The notes beneath the pieces were generated by a model. It had not been told where the DNA came from. It searched no databases and worked only from the letters and a program-made list of their open reading frames with translations. This document shows positions 9,067 to 16,351 of a stretch of 47,497 nt of DNA, one piece after another. Source of the DNA: Roseburia sp. (GTDB lineage Bacteria > Bacillota > Clostridia > Lachnospirales > Lachnospiraceae); contig JAMPFC010000013.1 of the NCBI GenBank assembly GCA_023664685.1, forward strand, positions 1 to 47,497. Direction: 5' to 3'. A program made the translations under genes and the position numbers. Position 1 is the first letter of the stretch; every line of letters begins with the position of its first letter.

Positions 9067-9095
9067 ATTATACAGGAAAACTTTTATTTTTGCAA
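9067..9095 (-). promoter_or_regulatory. Sigma-A-like promoter for the transglycosylase-gpmI unit
   Basis: On the minus strand TTGCAA is separated by 17 bases from a perfect TATAAT. It lies about 55 bases before the GTG start and overlaps the 3' end of the CPBP gene. A small GTCTG/CAGAC stem follows in the leader. Confidence 0.65.
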
Positions 9096-9938
9096 CTGGT
9101 TCTTCGCAAAGCGCCGCAGCAAAATAACCAGTCCCGGAACCGATGCGACGATCATAAACAGGGAAAATAATCCGGCTGCGATCTGCGGCATGTTCTCCTG
9201 CAGCGCGGGCATCGCATAATTAAGCAGATTAAACAAAAAATGAAATAAATAGCATCCGAGAAGCGAATTTGTTTTCTCATAAAACCACGCAAGCAAGATT
9301 CCCAGAAGTCCGGCATATACTCCCTGAACAAGATTTCCGTGGTAAATCCCAAATGCCGCACCGGAGATCAGCGCCGCCGCCCAAAAACAAAACCCTTTCC
9401 GAAGCGTCCGAAACAGCATTGCCCGGAAGACAAGCTCTTCCGCAAGCGGCGCCCACACAGCTACGATCAGTACTGTCGCCCAAGCCGGAAGCACATTGAT
9501 ATCGGATACCTCCATCAATTTTTCGTAGTTCGCATAAACGTCCGGAAATATTTTCGCAAAAATCTGTAAAACGATCGCACAGGCGTACTGGGAACAAAGT
9601 GCTGTCCCCGCCATGATCCCGACTGTTTCCGGCGAAAGGAGCTTCCGGTAATCAACCGGCGACCGGTCTCTGCGCATGCGGATAAAATAATACCAGAGTC
9701 CTACCCCGGCTATGATCACAAGATTGACCAACGTGACCAGTATAAGCTGATACGCATAATCCTCCGTAAATTTTTCAAGCACATAATCTGTAATTTCCAT
9801 CTGTCCGGTAAATTTCATAATGTTCATCTGAACCAACAGCTCAATGCTTACTATAAGATTGACCGCAAACGGTATCGCAGCATATAGCAGCCCAAAACCG
9901 ATCGATTTTAGCTTTTTCATCCATTTTCCCGTCCGCAC
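9084..9938 (-). CDS. CPBP-family intramembrane metalloprotease
   Basis: Membrane protein of the CAAX protease and bacteriocin-processing (Abi, PF02517) family, 284 residues with about seven or eight hydrophobic spans. The motifs are APLAEELVFR (Glu167, Glu168, Arg172), FGIYHGN (His200) and CYLFHFLFN (His233, Asn237), matching the three catalytic motifs of the family. Substrates are unknown here; relatives process prenylated proteins or peptides or confer bacteriocin immunity. The start at 9938 is a GTG; an ATG six codons later (9920) is also possible, with GGGA about 7 bases before it. A promoter match lies at 9998-10025. Confidence 0.88.
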   Translation of the reverse strand: MRTGKWMKKLKSIGFGLLYAAIPFAVNLIVSIELLVQMNIMKFTGQMEITDYVLEKFTEDYAYQLILVTLVNLVIIAGVGLWYYFIRMRRDRSPVDYRKLLSPETVGIMAGTALCSQYACAIVLQIFAKIFPDVYANYEKLMEVSDINVLPAWATVLIVAVWAPLAEELVFRAMLFRTLRKGFCFWAAALISGAAFGIYHGNLVQGVYAGLLGILLAWFYEKTNSLLGCYLFHFLFNLLNYAMPALQENMPQIAAGLFSLFMIVASVPGLVILLRRFAKNQLQK

Positions 9939-9997
9939 GTTCCCATGCGCCTTTCTCGTTTCTGCGGCGGCATCCCCGCATTCGCTTCGTTGTTTCT

Positions 9998-10025
9998 ATT
10001 ATAACATCACCCGCCATATTTACAA
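9998..10025 (-). promoter_or_regulatory. Promoter for the CPBP protease gene
   Basis: On the minus strand TTGTAA is separated by 16 bases from a perfect TATAAT, about 60 bases upstream of the CPBP start. It is divergent from the lipoprotein gene. Confidence 0.6.
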
Positions 10026-10039
10026 GATTGATTTTTCCC

Positions 10040-10068
10040 TTGAAAATTTTCGCCATTTCGTATATCCT
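10040..10068 (+). promoter_or_regulatory. Possible promoter for the lipoprotein gene
   Basis: TTGAAA is followed after 17 bases by TATCCT, with TATATC overlapping, about 50 bases before the lipoprotein start. It is a weaker match than its divergent partner. Confidence 0.4.
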
Positions 10069-10122
10069 ATTGTGTGGAGTACAAAAAGATATTCATAAAA
10101 AACAATAGGAGGATTTTTGAAA

Positions 10123-10713
10123 ATGAGAAAAAAAGCTTTGTTAATTGCGATATGCGCCGTGTTTGTACTGACGACCGGATGTTCTTCTTCGTCAAATCAG
10201 TTGTCAGATACATTATCACCCTCGACAGAATCAACACCAGCCAGTACGGAGGAGGCTGCCCCGACTGACACACCAGTTCCAGAACCAGAAGTGCTTTCAC
10301 TTGGTAAAAAGGCTTCCCTCGGAGACTGGGACATCAAAGTAAAAAAAGCTTCGATCAAAAAGACGATCAAAAATGGAAGTTATCGGTATTTTAAACCAAG
10401 CGATGGAAACTCGTTCCTGCTCGTTTCCCTGTCAGTCAAAAACAACGGGAAAACGGATCAGGACTTTATGCCCCGCTTTGCCCAAAGAGGCAAGGACGTC
10501 ATCGCCACATTATATTACCAGAATGAATATGAGTATTCCGCTACGCAGTTAATGGGCTATGACAAAGACGTAACAACAAAAGGCATAAAGCCGCTTAACA
10601 CCAAAAACGGAGTTATTGCATTTGAAATTCCAAAAAAGACCATCAAGTCCACAAAGGAGCTGACACTTTCATTCAGTATCGGCGACGAGAGCATTACCTA
10701 TTCTCTTAAGTAA
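10123..10713 (+). CDS. Secreted DUF4352-like lipoprotein
   Basis: A 196-residue exported lipoprotein. A positively charged start (MRKK) and hydrophobic core lead to LTTGC at Cys20, an imperfect lipobox, followed by a Ser/Thr/Pro-rich tether of about 45 residues. Residues from about 68 on resemble the DUF4352 immunoglobulin-like fold: a SLGDWDIKVKKA-type strand, FLLVSLSVKNNGKTDQDF, and a terminal LTLSFSIGDESITYSL. The function of such domains is unknown; many are surface-exposed. A TTG at 10117 is in frame, but AGGAGG with a 10-base spacing favours the ATG at 10123. Confidence 0.85.
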   Translation: MRKKALLIAICAVFVLTTGCSSSSNQLSDTLSPSTESTPASTEEAAPTDTPVPEPEVLSLGKKASLGDWDIKVKKASIKKTIKNGSYRYFKPSDGNSFLLVSLSVKNNGKTDQDFMPRFAQRGKDVIATLYYQNEYEYSATQLMGYDKDVTTKGIKPLNTKNGVIAFEIPKKTIKSTKELTLSFSIGDESITYSLK

Positions 10714-10745
10714 AATTTTATGCGGCGATAAAAGGTTGCGTTTTT

Positions 10746-10769
10746 CGGCACGGTGGCACCATCGTGCCG
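10746..10769 (+). promoter_or_regulatory. Perfect hairpin in the argH leader
   Basis: An 11-bp perfect stem (CGGCACGGTGG paired with CCATCGTGCCG, one G-T pair, two-base loop) lies 35 bases before the argH start. There is no U-run on either side in either direction, so it does not look like a simple terminator. It contains GGTGGCACC, which resembles the T-box core, but the gap after the lipoprotein gene is too short for a full T-box. Confidence 0.55.
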
Positions 10770-10803
10770 CGAAGACGGTATGCAGAAATGGAGGAAATCT
10801 GAC

Positions 10804-12177
10804 ATGAAACTATGGGGAGGACGTTTTACAAAAGAGACAAACCAGTTGGTGCATAATTTTAATGCATCCATTTCATATGACCAGAAATTTTACAAACAGG
10901 ATATTCTTGGCAGCATTGCCCATGTGACCATGTTAGAAAAGCAGGGCATTCTGACCACGGATGAAAAGACAGCGATCATCGACGGATTAAAAGGGATTCT
11001 CGAAGATCTCGAGAGCGGTGCGCTTGAAATCGGCACAGAACACGAAGACATACACAGCTTTGTCGAAGCAAACCTCATTGACCGGATCGGCGAACCCGGA
11101 AAGAAACTTCACACCGGACGCAGCCGGAATGATCAGGTTGCTCTTGACATGAAGCTTTATACAAGGGATGAAATCGCGGAACTGAACGACCTTTTGAAAG
11201 AACTCCTTGTGACGATCCACAATATCATGAAAGAAAATGTCTCAACCTATATGCCGGGATTTACCCATCTGCAAAAAGCCCAGCCGGTCACGGTCGCACA
11301 CCATTTTGGGGCGTATTTTGAGATGTTCCGCCGAGACCGCAGCAGGCTCCGTGACATCTACGACCGGATGAACTACTGTCCGCTCGGCGCCGGCGCTCTT
11401 GCCGGAACCACATATCCATTAGACCGGGAACTCACTGCGTCGATCCTGAATTTTGACGGGCCGACACTAAACAGCATGGACTCGGTTTCCGACCGGGATT
11501 ACCTGATTGAACTCCTCAGCGCACTTTCTACGATCATGATGCATCTGAGCCGCTTTTGTGAAGAAATCATCGTGTGGAACTCAAATGAGTATCAGTTCGT
11601 GGATCTTGACGATTCGTATTCAACCGGCAGCAGCATCATGCCACAGAAAAAGAACCCGGATATCGCGGAACTTGTACGCGGAAAAACCGGGCGCGTCTAT
11701 GGCGCACTGATCTCCCTTCTCACAACGATGAAGGGCATTCCCCTCGCTTATAATAAAGATATGCAGGAGGATAAAGAGCTTACCTTTGATGCCATTGATA
11801 CCGTAAAGGGATGTATTTCCCTCTTTAATGGCATGATCTCCACGATGAAGTTTAACAAAACACAGATGGAGGCCAGTGCAAAAAATGGATTCACCAACGC
11901 TACGGACGCCGCCGACTATCTTGTCAACCACGGCGTGGCTTTCCGCGACGCACATGGTATCATCGGCCAGCTTGTCCTCACATGCATTGAAAAAAATATT
12001 TCACTGGACGAACTCCCATTAGAAGAATACAAAAAAATCTGTCCAGTATTTGAAAATGATATCTATGACGCCATCTCAATGACTACATGTGTAGAAAAGA
12101 GAAACACCATCGGCGCCCCCGGCTCACAGGCGATGGCGCAGGTGATTGCGATCAATGAGCGGTATTTGATGGAGTAG
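10804..12177 (+). CDS. argH: Argininosuccinate lyase
   Basis: Last step of arginine synthesis: splits argininosuccinate into arginine and fumarate. It has 457 residues, the usual length. The N-terminal motif is KLWGGRF. HTGRSRNDQVA spans about 103-113, and FTHLQKAQP carries the catalytic-site histidine (His155). The signature GSSIMPQKKNPD at 275-286 carries the catalytic serine loop. The frame is open 17 codons upstream, but GGAGG lies 9 bases before the ATG at 10804 and the protein then starts as in other ArgH. argG is not adjacent. The stop codon runs into the palindromic element at 12176. Confidence 0.97.
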   Translation: MKLWGGRFTKETNQLVHNFNASISYDQKFYKQDILGSIAHVTMLEKQGILTTDEKTAIIDGLKGILEDLESGALEIGTEHEDIHSFVEANLIDRIGEPGKKLHTGRSRNDQVALDMKLYTRDEIAELNDLLKELLVTIHNIMKENVSTYMPGFTHLQKAQPVTVAHHFGAYFEMFRRDRSRLRDIYDRMNYCPLGAGALAGTTYPLDRELTASILNFDGPTLNSMDSVSDRDYLIELLSALSTIMMHLSRFCEEIIVWNSNEYQFVDLDDSYSTGSSIMPQKKNPDIAELVRGKTGRVYGALISLLTTMKGIPLAYNKDMQEDKELTFDAIDTVKGCISLFNGMISTMKFNKTQMEASAKNGFTNATDAADYLVNHGVAFRDAHGIIGQLVLTCIEKNISLDELPLEEYKKICPVFENDIYDAISMTTCVEKRNTIGAPGSQAMAQVIAINERYLME

Positions 12178-12309
12178 AAGAACGATTCCCACACATGGGC
12201 GCTTGCGCTCGGTAAGAACGTAGCGGCAAGGGCATGGAACAATGCAAAATGCACTGCCCCACGCCTCTTGCCGACGTCCTTACAACCCATGTGTGGGAAT
12301 CGTTCTTCT
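12176..12309. repeat. 134-bp palindromic element with 24-bp perfect terminal inverted repeats
   Basis: The left arm (12176-12199) and right arm (12286-12309) are perfect 24-base inverted repeats beginning AGAAGAACGATTCCCACA. Inside, GTAAG/CTTAC, ACGT/ACGT, CGGCAAG/CTTGCCG and GGGCA/TGCCC pair in nested order, so almost the whole unit folds as one long cruciform or RNA hairpin, with a small GCGCTTGCGC side stem. It lies between converging genes (argH and the TagF/DUF115 gene) and the left arm includes the last two bases of the argH stop. It could be a MITE or REP-like element, a bidirectional terminator or a small RNA. No U-run follows either arm. Confidence 0.8.
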
Positions 12310-12326
12310 TACAGTTGTTGCCTCCC

Positions 12327-14381
12327 CTACAAAAACGAATCCAGCTCCACTCTCTCAAACACCTCAAGCTCCCCGCCGCGCGTGGCATTATAGATCGTAA
12401 CGCCGCGCTTGATCGCATGCTCCTTTAAAAGTGTGTACGCATTCAGCGAACCGTCAAGGAAATATTTCTCATAATCATTTCCGTCAATTCCAAGCCGCCT
12501 CATCCGGTCTAGGATCTTCTTCGCATCGCGCTGCTTTAACTTGTCATCCGTATACCCCTGCATGAAGTGGGTATTCCCTGAAAAAGTGGACGTACAGTCA
12601 CATCCGATCAGATAAATCTCTGAAAATCCCATGTACACTGCCATCTCGATCATAAGGGACATGACCGTGGAACCGGACGGAATATAGTAGGCAAGCGGCG
12701 AGCGTTTTACCTTATACTGTTTTTTGGCGATATTATAAAGAATCACCGGCTTTCTCGGCTTATTTCGGAAAATATTGTATGTGGTAATATTTGTAAAAAG
12801 CGGAATGTCTTTGATCGCCTGATTGATCTCCTCGCTCTGGAACTTCGCACAGAGCCGGTCGATCAGGAAATAATAATCCGGCCGCCAGTCCGTCTCGTGA
12901 AATGCCTTTGTGATCAGATTACAGCCAAACGTGATCTCGCCTTTTTTCTGCAGTGCCTCCAAATCCGATATTCTGAGGCTCGGGCCATTTCCCACAAGGA
13001 AACACCTCTGCCCTTTATGTTTATTCTTATAGGAACGCAGCAGCCTGCTGTTCTCAGTCAAACATAAGCCCATACAGCGAAAGAACCCGGAAACAGCGAT
13101 ATATCCGTCACGGAACGATTTGCGTATGACGTTTTTCGTGTGGATGATCCACTTATAAAACCGGAAAGCCGGGCCAAGTTCCGTCCGCACCGTCGCCTCG
13201 ATAACACGTCTGGCGGCATGGGCATCATCCAGATAATTAAATTTCTCCGTAAATGCCTTATATTTCTCATCGTATTTGAAATCCGCAAACTGCTCCCTGA
13301 TCGCACGGACAAGTTCCTCCTGCGTCTTTACGATCGGCCCCGGAAGCTCATTGATATCAAAATAAAAATCCCGGATCTCTCCCTGATACTCGTCCAGATC
13401 ATACATATAAAAGACCATCGGACGTTTCAGGTCTCCATAATCAAACATTGTAGACGAATAGTCCGTGATCATCAGATCGCTGATGATATAAAGGTCGTTC
13501 ACATCATCTACCTCTGTCACATCGATAACGCCCGGCACGTCATGGGCAACATCCTTAAATCCAATCTGATGGTGGGCGCGGAATAAAAGAACATACTCCT
13601 CCCCAAGTTCTGCCATAAGAGAAGAAAAATCAAGCTCGGTATTGTACTGGAAGCCCTCGCCCTTTTTGAACTGGTTATCCCGCCATGTCGGCGTATAGAG
13701 GATGACCTTTTTATCCTCCGGCACGCCGAGTTCTTGTTTAATGCGCTCTACGTCCTCTTCGGTAAATTTAAAGAGGGCATCGTTTCTCGGATATCCGGTC
13801 TCCAATATGATATCTTTCCGGTGGCTCTTATCCAGACGGAACGAGGAGATCATTTTCTCCGAAAAGAATTTGGACGGAGAGATCAGATAATCCATCTTTC
13901 TCCCCTTGATGTAATATTTTTTATGCATTTCTGCAAGCGACTGCCTCGGATCGACCTCGTACTCGATATCATTTCCAAGTTTTTTTAGCGGCGTCCCATG
14001 CCACGTCTCCACATATACCTGATGAGGCCGCGGAATGAGATAGTTCGGCAGTGCCACGTTATTAAACCAGTATTTTGCCTTTGCATAGAGAATAAATGCC
14101 GAACGGGAATCTTTTTTTACGACCCTCGTATGCCGCCTCACTTTCAGGTCGGCATGGGCTTCTACATCGTTGACGATCCACACAAAACGAAAATCAAGAT
14201 ACCGCTCGTCCTCCATAAGTTCCTCGTAGATCGCCCGAAGGTTTCCGCCGCACCGCTTCCCACTGAATGCCTCAAATACAATAAGATGCTCATTCAGGAA
14301 CGGATGGGTCAGACAGCAGAACCAGAATTTCAGCCTTTTCTTTATAAACCGTTTGTTTTTATTTGAAAGTAGTCCACTCAT
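12327..14381 (-). CDS. TagF-like polyol-phosphate polymerase fused to a DUF115 domain
   Basis: A 684-residue two-domain protein. Residues about 30-405 are a CDP-glycerol/CDP-ribitol glycerophosphotransferase domain (TagB/TagF/TarL family): VETWHGTPLKKLG at 124-136 with the family histidine, LYTPTWRDN at 228-236, LFRAHHQ, and ITDYSSTMFDY at 305-315. Residues about 455-684 are a DUF115 (MptE-like) domain: GQRCFLVGNGPSLRISDLE, FGCNLI, IYLIGCDCT and YNATRGGELEVF. DUF115 also occurs in flagellin Maf glycosyltransferases. It follows tarI and tarJ, so CDP-ribitol is the likely donor. The start at 14381 has GGAGG 7-9 bases upstream; an upstream in-frame extension of 11 codons was rejected. No membrane span is seen; TagF enzymes are peripheral. 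Confidence 0.88.
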   Translation of the reverse strand: MSGLLSNKNKRFIKKRLKFWFCCLTHPFLNEHLIVFEAFSGKRCGGNLRAIYEELMEDERYLDFRFVWIVNDVEAHADLKVRRHTRVVKKDSRSAFILYAKAKYWFNNVALPNYLIPRPHQVYVETWHGTPLKKLGNDIEYEVDPRQSLAEMHKKYYIKGRKMDYLISPSKFFSEKMISSFRLDKSHRKDIILETGYPRNDALFKFTEEDVERIKQELGVPEDKKVILYTPTWRDNQFKKGEGFQYNTELDFSSLMAELGEEYVLLFRAHHQIGFKDVAHDVPGVIDVTEVDDVNDLYIISDLMITDYSSTMFDYGDLKRPMVFYMYDLDEYQGEIRDFYFDINELPGPIVKTQEELVRAIREQFADFKYDEKYKAFTEKFNYLDDAHAARRVIEATVRTELGPAFRFYKWIIHTKNVIRKSFRDGYIAVSGFFRCMGLCLTENSRLLRSYKNKHKGQRCFLVGNGPSLRISDLEALQKKGEITFGCNLITKAFHETDWRPDYYFLIDRLCAKFQSEEINQAIKDIPLFTNITTYNIFRNKPRKPVILYNIAKKQYKVKRSPLAYYIPSGSTVMSLMIEMAVYMGFSEIYLIGCDCTSTFSGNTHFMQGYTDDKLKQRDAKKILDRMRRLGIDGNDYEKYFLDGSLNAYTLLKEHAIKRGVTIYNATRGGELEVFERVELDSFL

Positions 14382-14424
14382 AGTTTCCTCCATCTGCGCA
14401 CATTTTCTGCGCATTCCGTTTCTA

Positions 14425-15465
14425 TCATTTCCAGATCAGGATGGTTTTCCCAAATTCCTTATGGATATCCGTCTCAAATGCCTTTTTCATATCACCGATC
14501 GACTTGATCTCAAATCTGGCTCCGATGATGTTCCGCAGATACTCCGGAATCTCCGGATTTGACCGGTAAAGTTCGATCGTCCGGATAAAATCTGCACGCC
14601 CGCTCCGGCTGCTGCCAAACATCCGCAGGCCCTTTTCCAACATCATCCGCGTATTGACCGCCACCGGATTTTCCGACACGCCAAGGATCGCAATCGTCCC
14701 CTCCGGGCTGATATAGTCGATAATCTGATTGATCGCCCGGGGCGAACCCTCGCCGCCGACACATTCAATCGCATGGTCAAAATGAATGTCCTCCGGGATA
14801 TCCGTCACAAGAAACGTATCATCGGCAAACGTAAAATCCGACAGCTTGTCCCGGTTTAACCCAAAAATGTAAAGTGCGGTATCTGGAAACATCGCCTTAA
14901 AAAATACAGCTGTGATATAGCCGAGATTCCCGTCGCCCCAAAGCCCGACCGCCTCTCTTTTTGAATGGGCGATGCGGTCAAAACGCGTCAGGGCATGGAC
15001 GCTCACCGACACGATTTCGGTAAATGCCGCCACACACGGATCGATCCCCTCCGGCATCCTCACAAGACGGTCTCTTCGCATCTCGACCACATCCTGCATA
15101 AACCCATCAAACCCGCTGGCCCGAAACTTTGAATCCGTCCGGTAATTTTCTGCGATCACGTCATCTACCCCCGGCTCTTCTATGATCTCAGCCGGCGTAT
15201 TCGGTATCATGACGACCTTTTCCCCAGAAGCAAAAACCCCCTCCGGATCATATACCACCTGCCCGATCCCCTCATGGATGAGTGCCATCGGCAGTTTCTT
15301 TTTTAGTATTTCATGGGCGCGTTTGCCCTGATAATATCTCTGGTCAGCGTTACAGATCGACAAGTGGGTGGGCCGCACGATCACGTTCCCGCTTCCCAGA
15401 TCGATATCTGTAAACTCTACCTCAAACCGTCTCGGCGCTACGAGACGGTAAACTGCATTCAGCAT
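14425..15465 (-). CDS. tarJ: Ribulose-5-phosphate reductase (TarJ-type alcohol dehydrogenase)
   Basis: Zinc-dependent medium-chain dehydrogenase that reduces ribulose-5-phosphate to ribitol-5-phosphate for CDP-ribitol. It has 346 residues, close to TarJ of Staphylococcus. Catalytic zinc ligands are likely Cys38 (HLSICNADQRYYQG) and His64-Glu65 (ALIHEGIGQV). The structural four-cysteine lobe is absent, as in TarJ. LWGDGNLGYITA is the NAD(P)-binding glycine motif. It lies between tarI and the polymerase gene, the same logic as tarI-tarJ-tarL elsewhere. The assignment rests on family resemblance plus context. Confidence 0.88.
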   Translation of the reverse strand: MLNAVYRLVAPRRFEVEFTDIDLGSGNVIVRPTHLSICNADQRYYQGKRAHEILKKKLPMALIHEGIGQVVYDPEGVFASGEKVVMIPNTPAEIIEEPGVDDVIAENYRTDSKFRASGFDGFMQDVVEMRRDRLVRMPEGIDPCVAAFTEIVSVSVHALTRFDRIAHSKREAVGLWGDGNLGYITAVFFKAMFPDTALYIFGLNRDKLSDFTFADDTFLVTDIPEDIHFDHAIECVGGEGSPRAINQIIDYISPEGTIAILGVSENPVAVNTRMMLEKGLRMFGSSRSGRADFIRTIELYRSNPEIPEYLRNIIGARFEIKSIGDMKKAFETDIHKEFGKTILIWK

Positions 15466-15510
15466 ATCCGCTCTTCACCTTTCCATCCAAAATGATCCAT
15501 TTACAAACAA

Positions 15511-16221
15511 TCAGTTTTCACCATATATCAATGCTTCCGCCACACGCAGATCATACGGATAAGTGATTTTTATATTGAACACCTCTCCGTCCACGATGTG
15601 AACCTTTTCCCCCTTCATGACAAAAATCTTTGCCGCATCGGTAAGCAACTCTTTTTCCTCCGGACTGAGCGCATGGTACAGATTCTTTAATTTCAGCGCT
15701 TTAAATGTCTGCGGCGTCTGGCCCTGATACATTTTACGCCGCTCCGGAATCTCACTGATGATCTTATTATCCTCACTGCACACGATCGTATCCGTAGCCG
15801 CCACCGCGGTATCGCAGGCGCCATACTCCTTCGCATAGCGGATATTTTCCTCAAGGATCCGCTGCGTCACAAACGGGCGCACCGAATCGTGGGTCACGAT
15901 GATCGTCTCCTCATCGAGATTTCCCTGCTCTTCAATATAATCAATCGCGTTCATGATCGTCTCATTCCGGGTGTCCCCTCCTGTGAGAACGACGATCCGC
16001 CCCGCTGGGTCTGCAATATATTTTTTTATGAGGTTCTTCGTGTGCGTCAGCCACTCCTGCGGACACAGCACAAGCACCTTCTCAAACTCACTCTGCATAT
16101 AAAACTTTTCCAGTGTATGGATCAGGATCGGCTTATCCCCGATCAAAAGATACTGTTTGGGCTTTCCAACATCTCCCATACGACTGCCCACACCACCTGC
16201 GAGTACAACTCCGTAGATCAT
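15511..16221 (-). CDS. tarI: Ribitol-5-phosphate cytidylyltransferase
   Basis: Makes CDP-ribitol from CTP and ribitol-5-phosphate. It has 236 residues in the IspD/TarI nucleotidyltransferase family. VVLAGGVGSRMG at 5-16 with KPKQY is the CTP-binding loop. Further motifs are GGDTRNETI, THDSVRPFV, AATDTIV and the end pattern NIKITYPYDLRVAEAL. IspD is the main alternative, but the pairing with tarJ and a TagF-like polymerase points to TarI. GAGGTAGTT precedes the ATG at 16221; the 8 extra upstream codons were rejected. It is the first gene of a three-gene unit with its own promoter. Confidence 0.9.
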   Translation of the reverse strand: MIYGVVLAGGVGSRMGDVGKPKQYLLIGDKPILIHTLEKFYMQSEFEKVLVLCPQEWLTHTKNLIKKYIADPAGRIVVLTGGDTRNETIMNAIDYIEEQGNLDEETIIVTHDSVRPFVTQRILEENIRYAKEYGACDTAVAATDTIVCSEDNKIISEIPERRKMYQGQTPQTFKALKLKNLYHALSPEEKELLTDAAKIFVMKGEKVHIVDGEVFNIKITYPYDLRVAEALIYGEN

Positions 16222-16292
16222 AACTACCTCATTTCCGCATACCATTGACTATGCTCATGCCTCTGGCCATGCTTTATTTTTTGCATAAGTAC

Positions 16293-16321
16293 ATTTTAAT
16301 GCTTTTCCGTGGAAATGTAAA
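16293..16321 (-). promoter_or_regulatory. Promoter of the tarI-tarJ-polymerase unit
   Basis: On the minus strand TTTACA is separated by 17 bases from TAAAAT, giving a leader of about 65 bases before tarI. A short GTAAAG/CTTTAC stem just upstream (about 16316-16335) followed by ATTTC could be a weak terminator for the preceding gene. Confidence 0.6.
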
Positions 16322-16351
16322 GAACAGCTTTACTCTTCTATGCCGATGCCC

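Noticed and set aside
10714..10803. Arginine T-box upstream of argH
   Set aside because: Only a GGTGGCACC core resembles it. The 90-base gap lacks room for stem I and the specifier loop, and no terminator hairpin with U-run is present.
12234..12428. Small plus-strand frame inside and beyond the palindromic element
   Set aside because: It reads through the inverted repeat and into the antisense of the polymerase gene, with no ribosome binding site.
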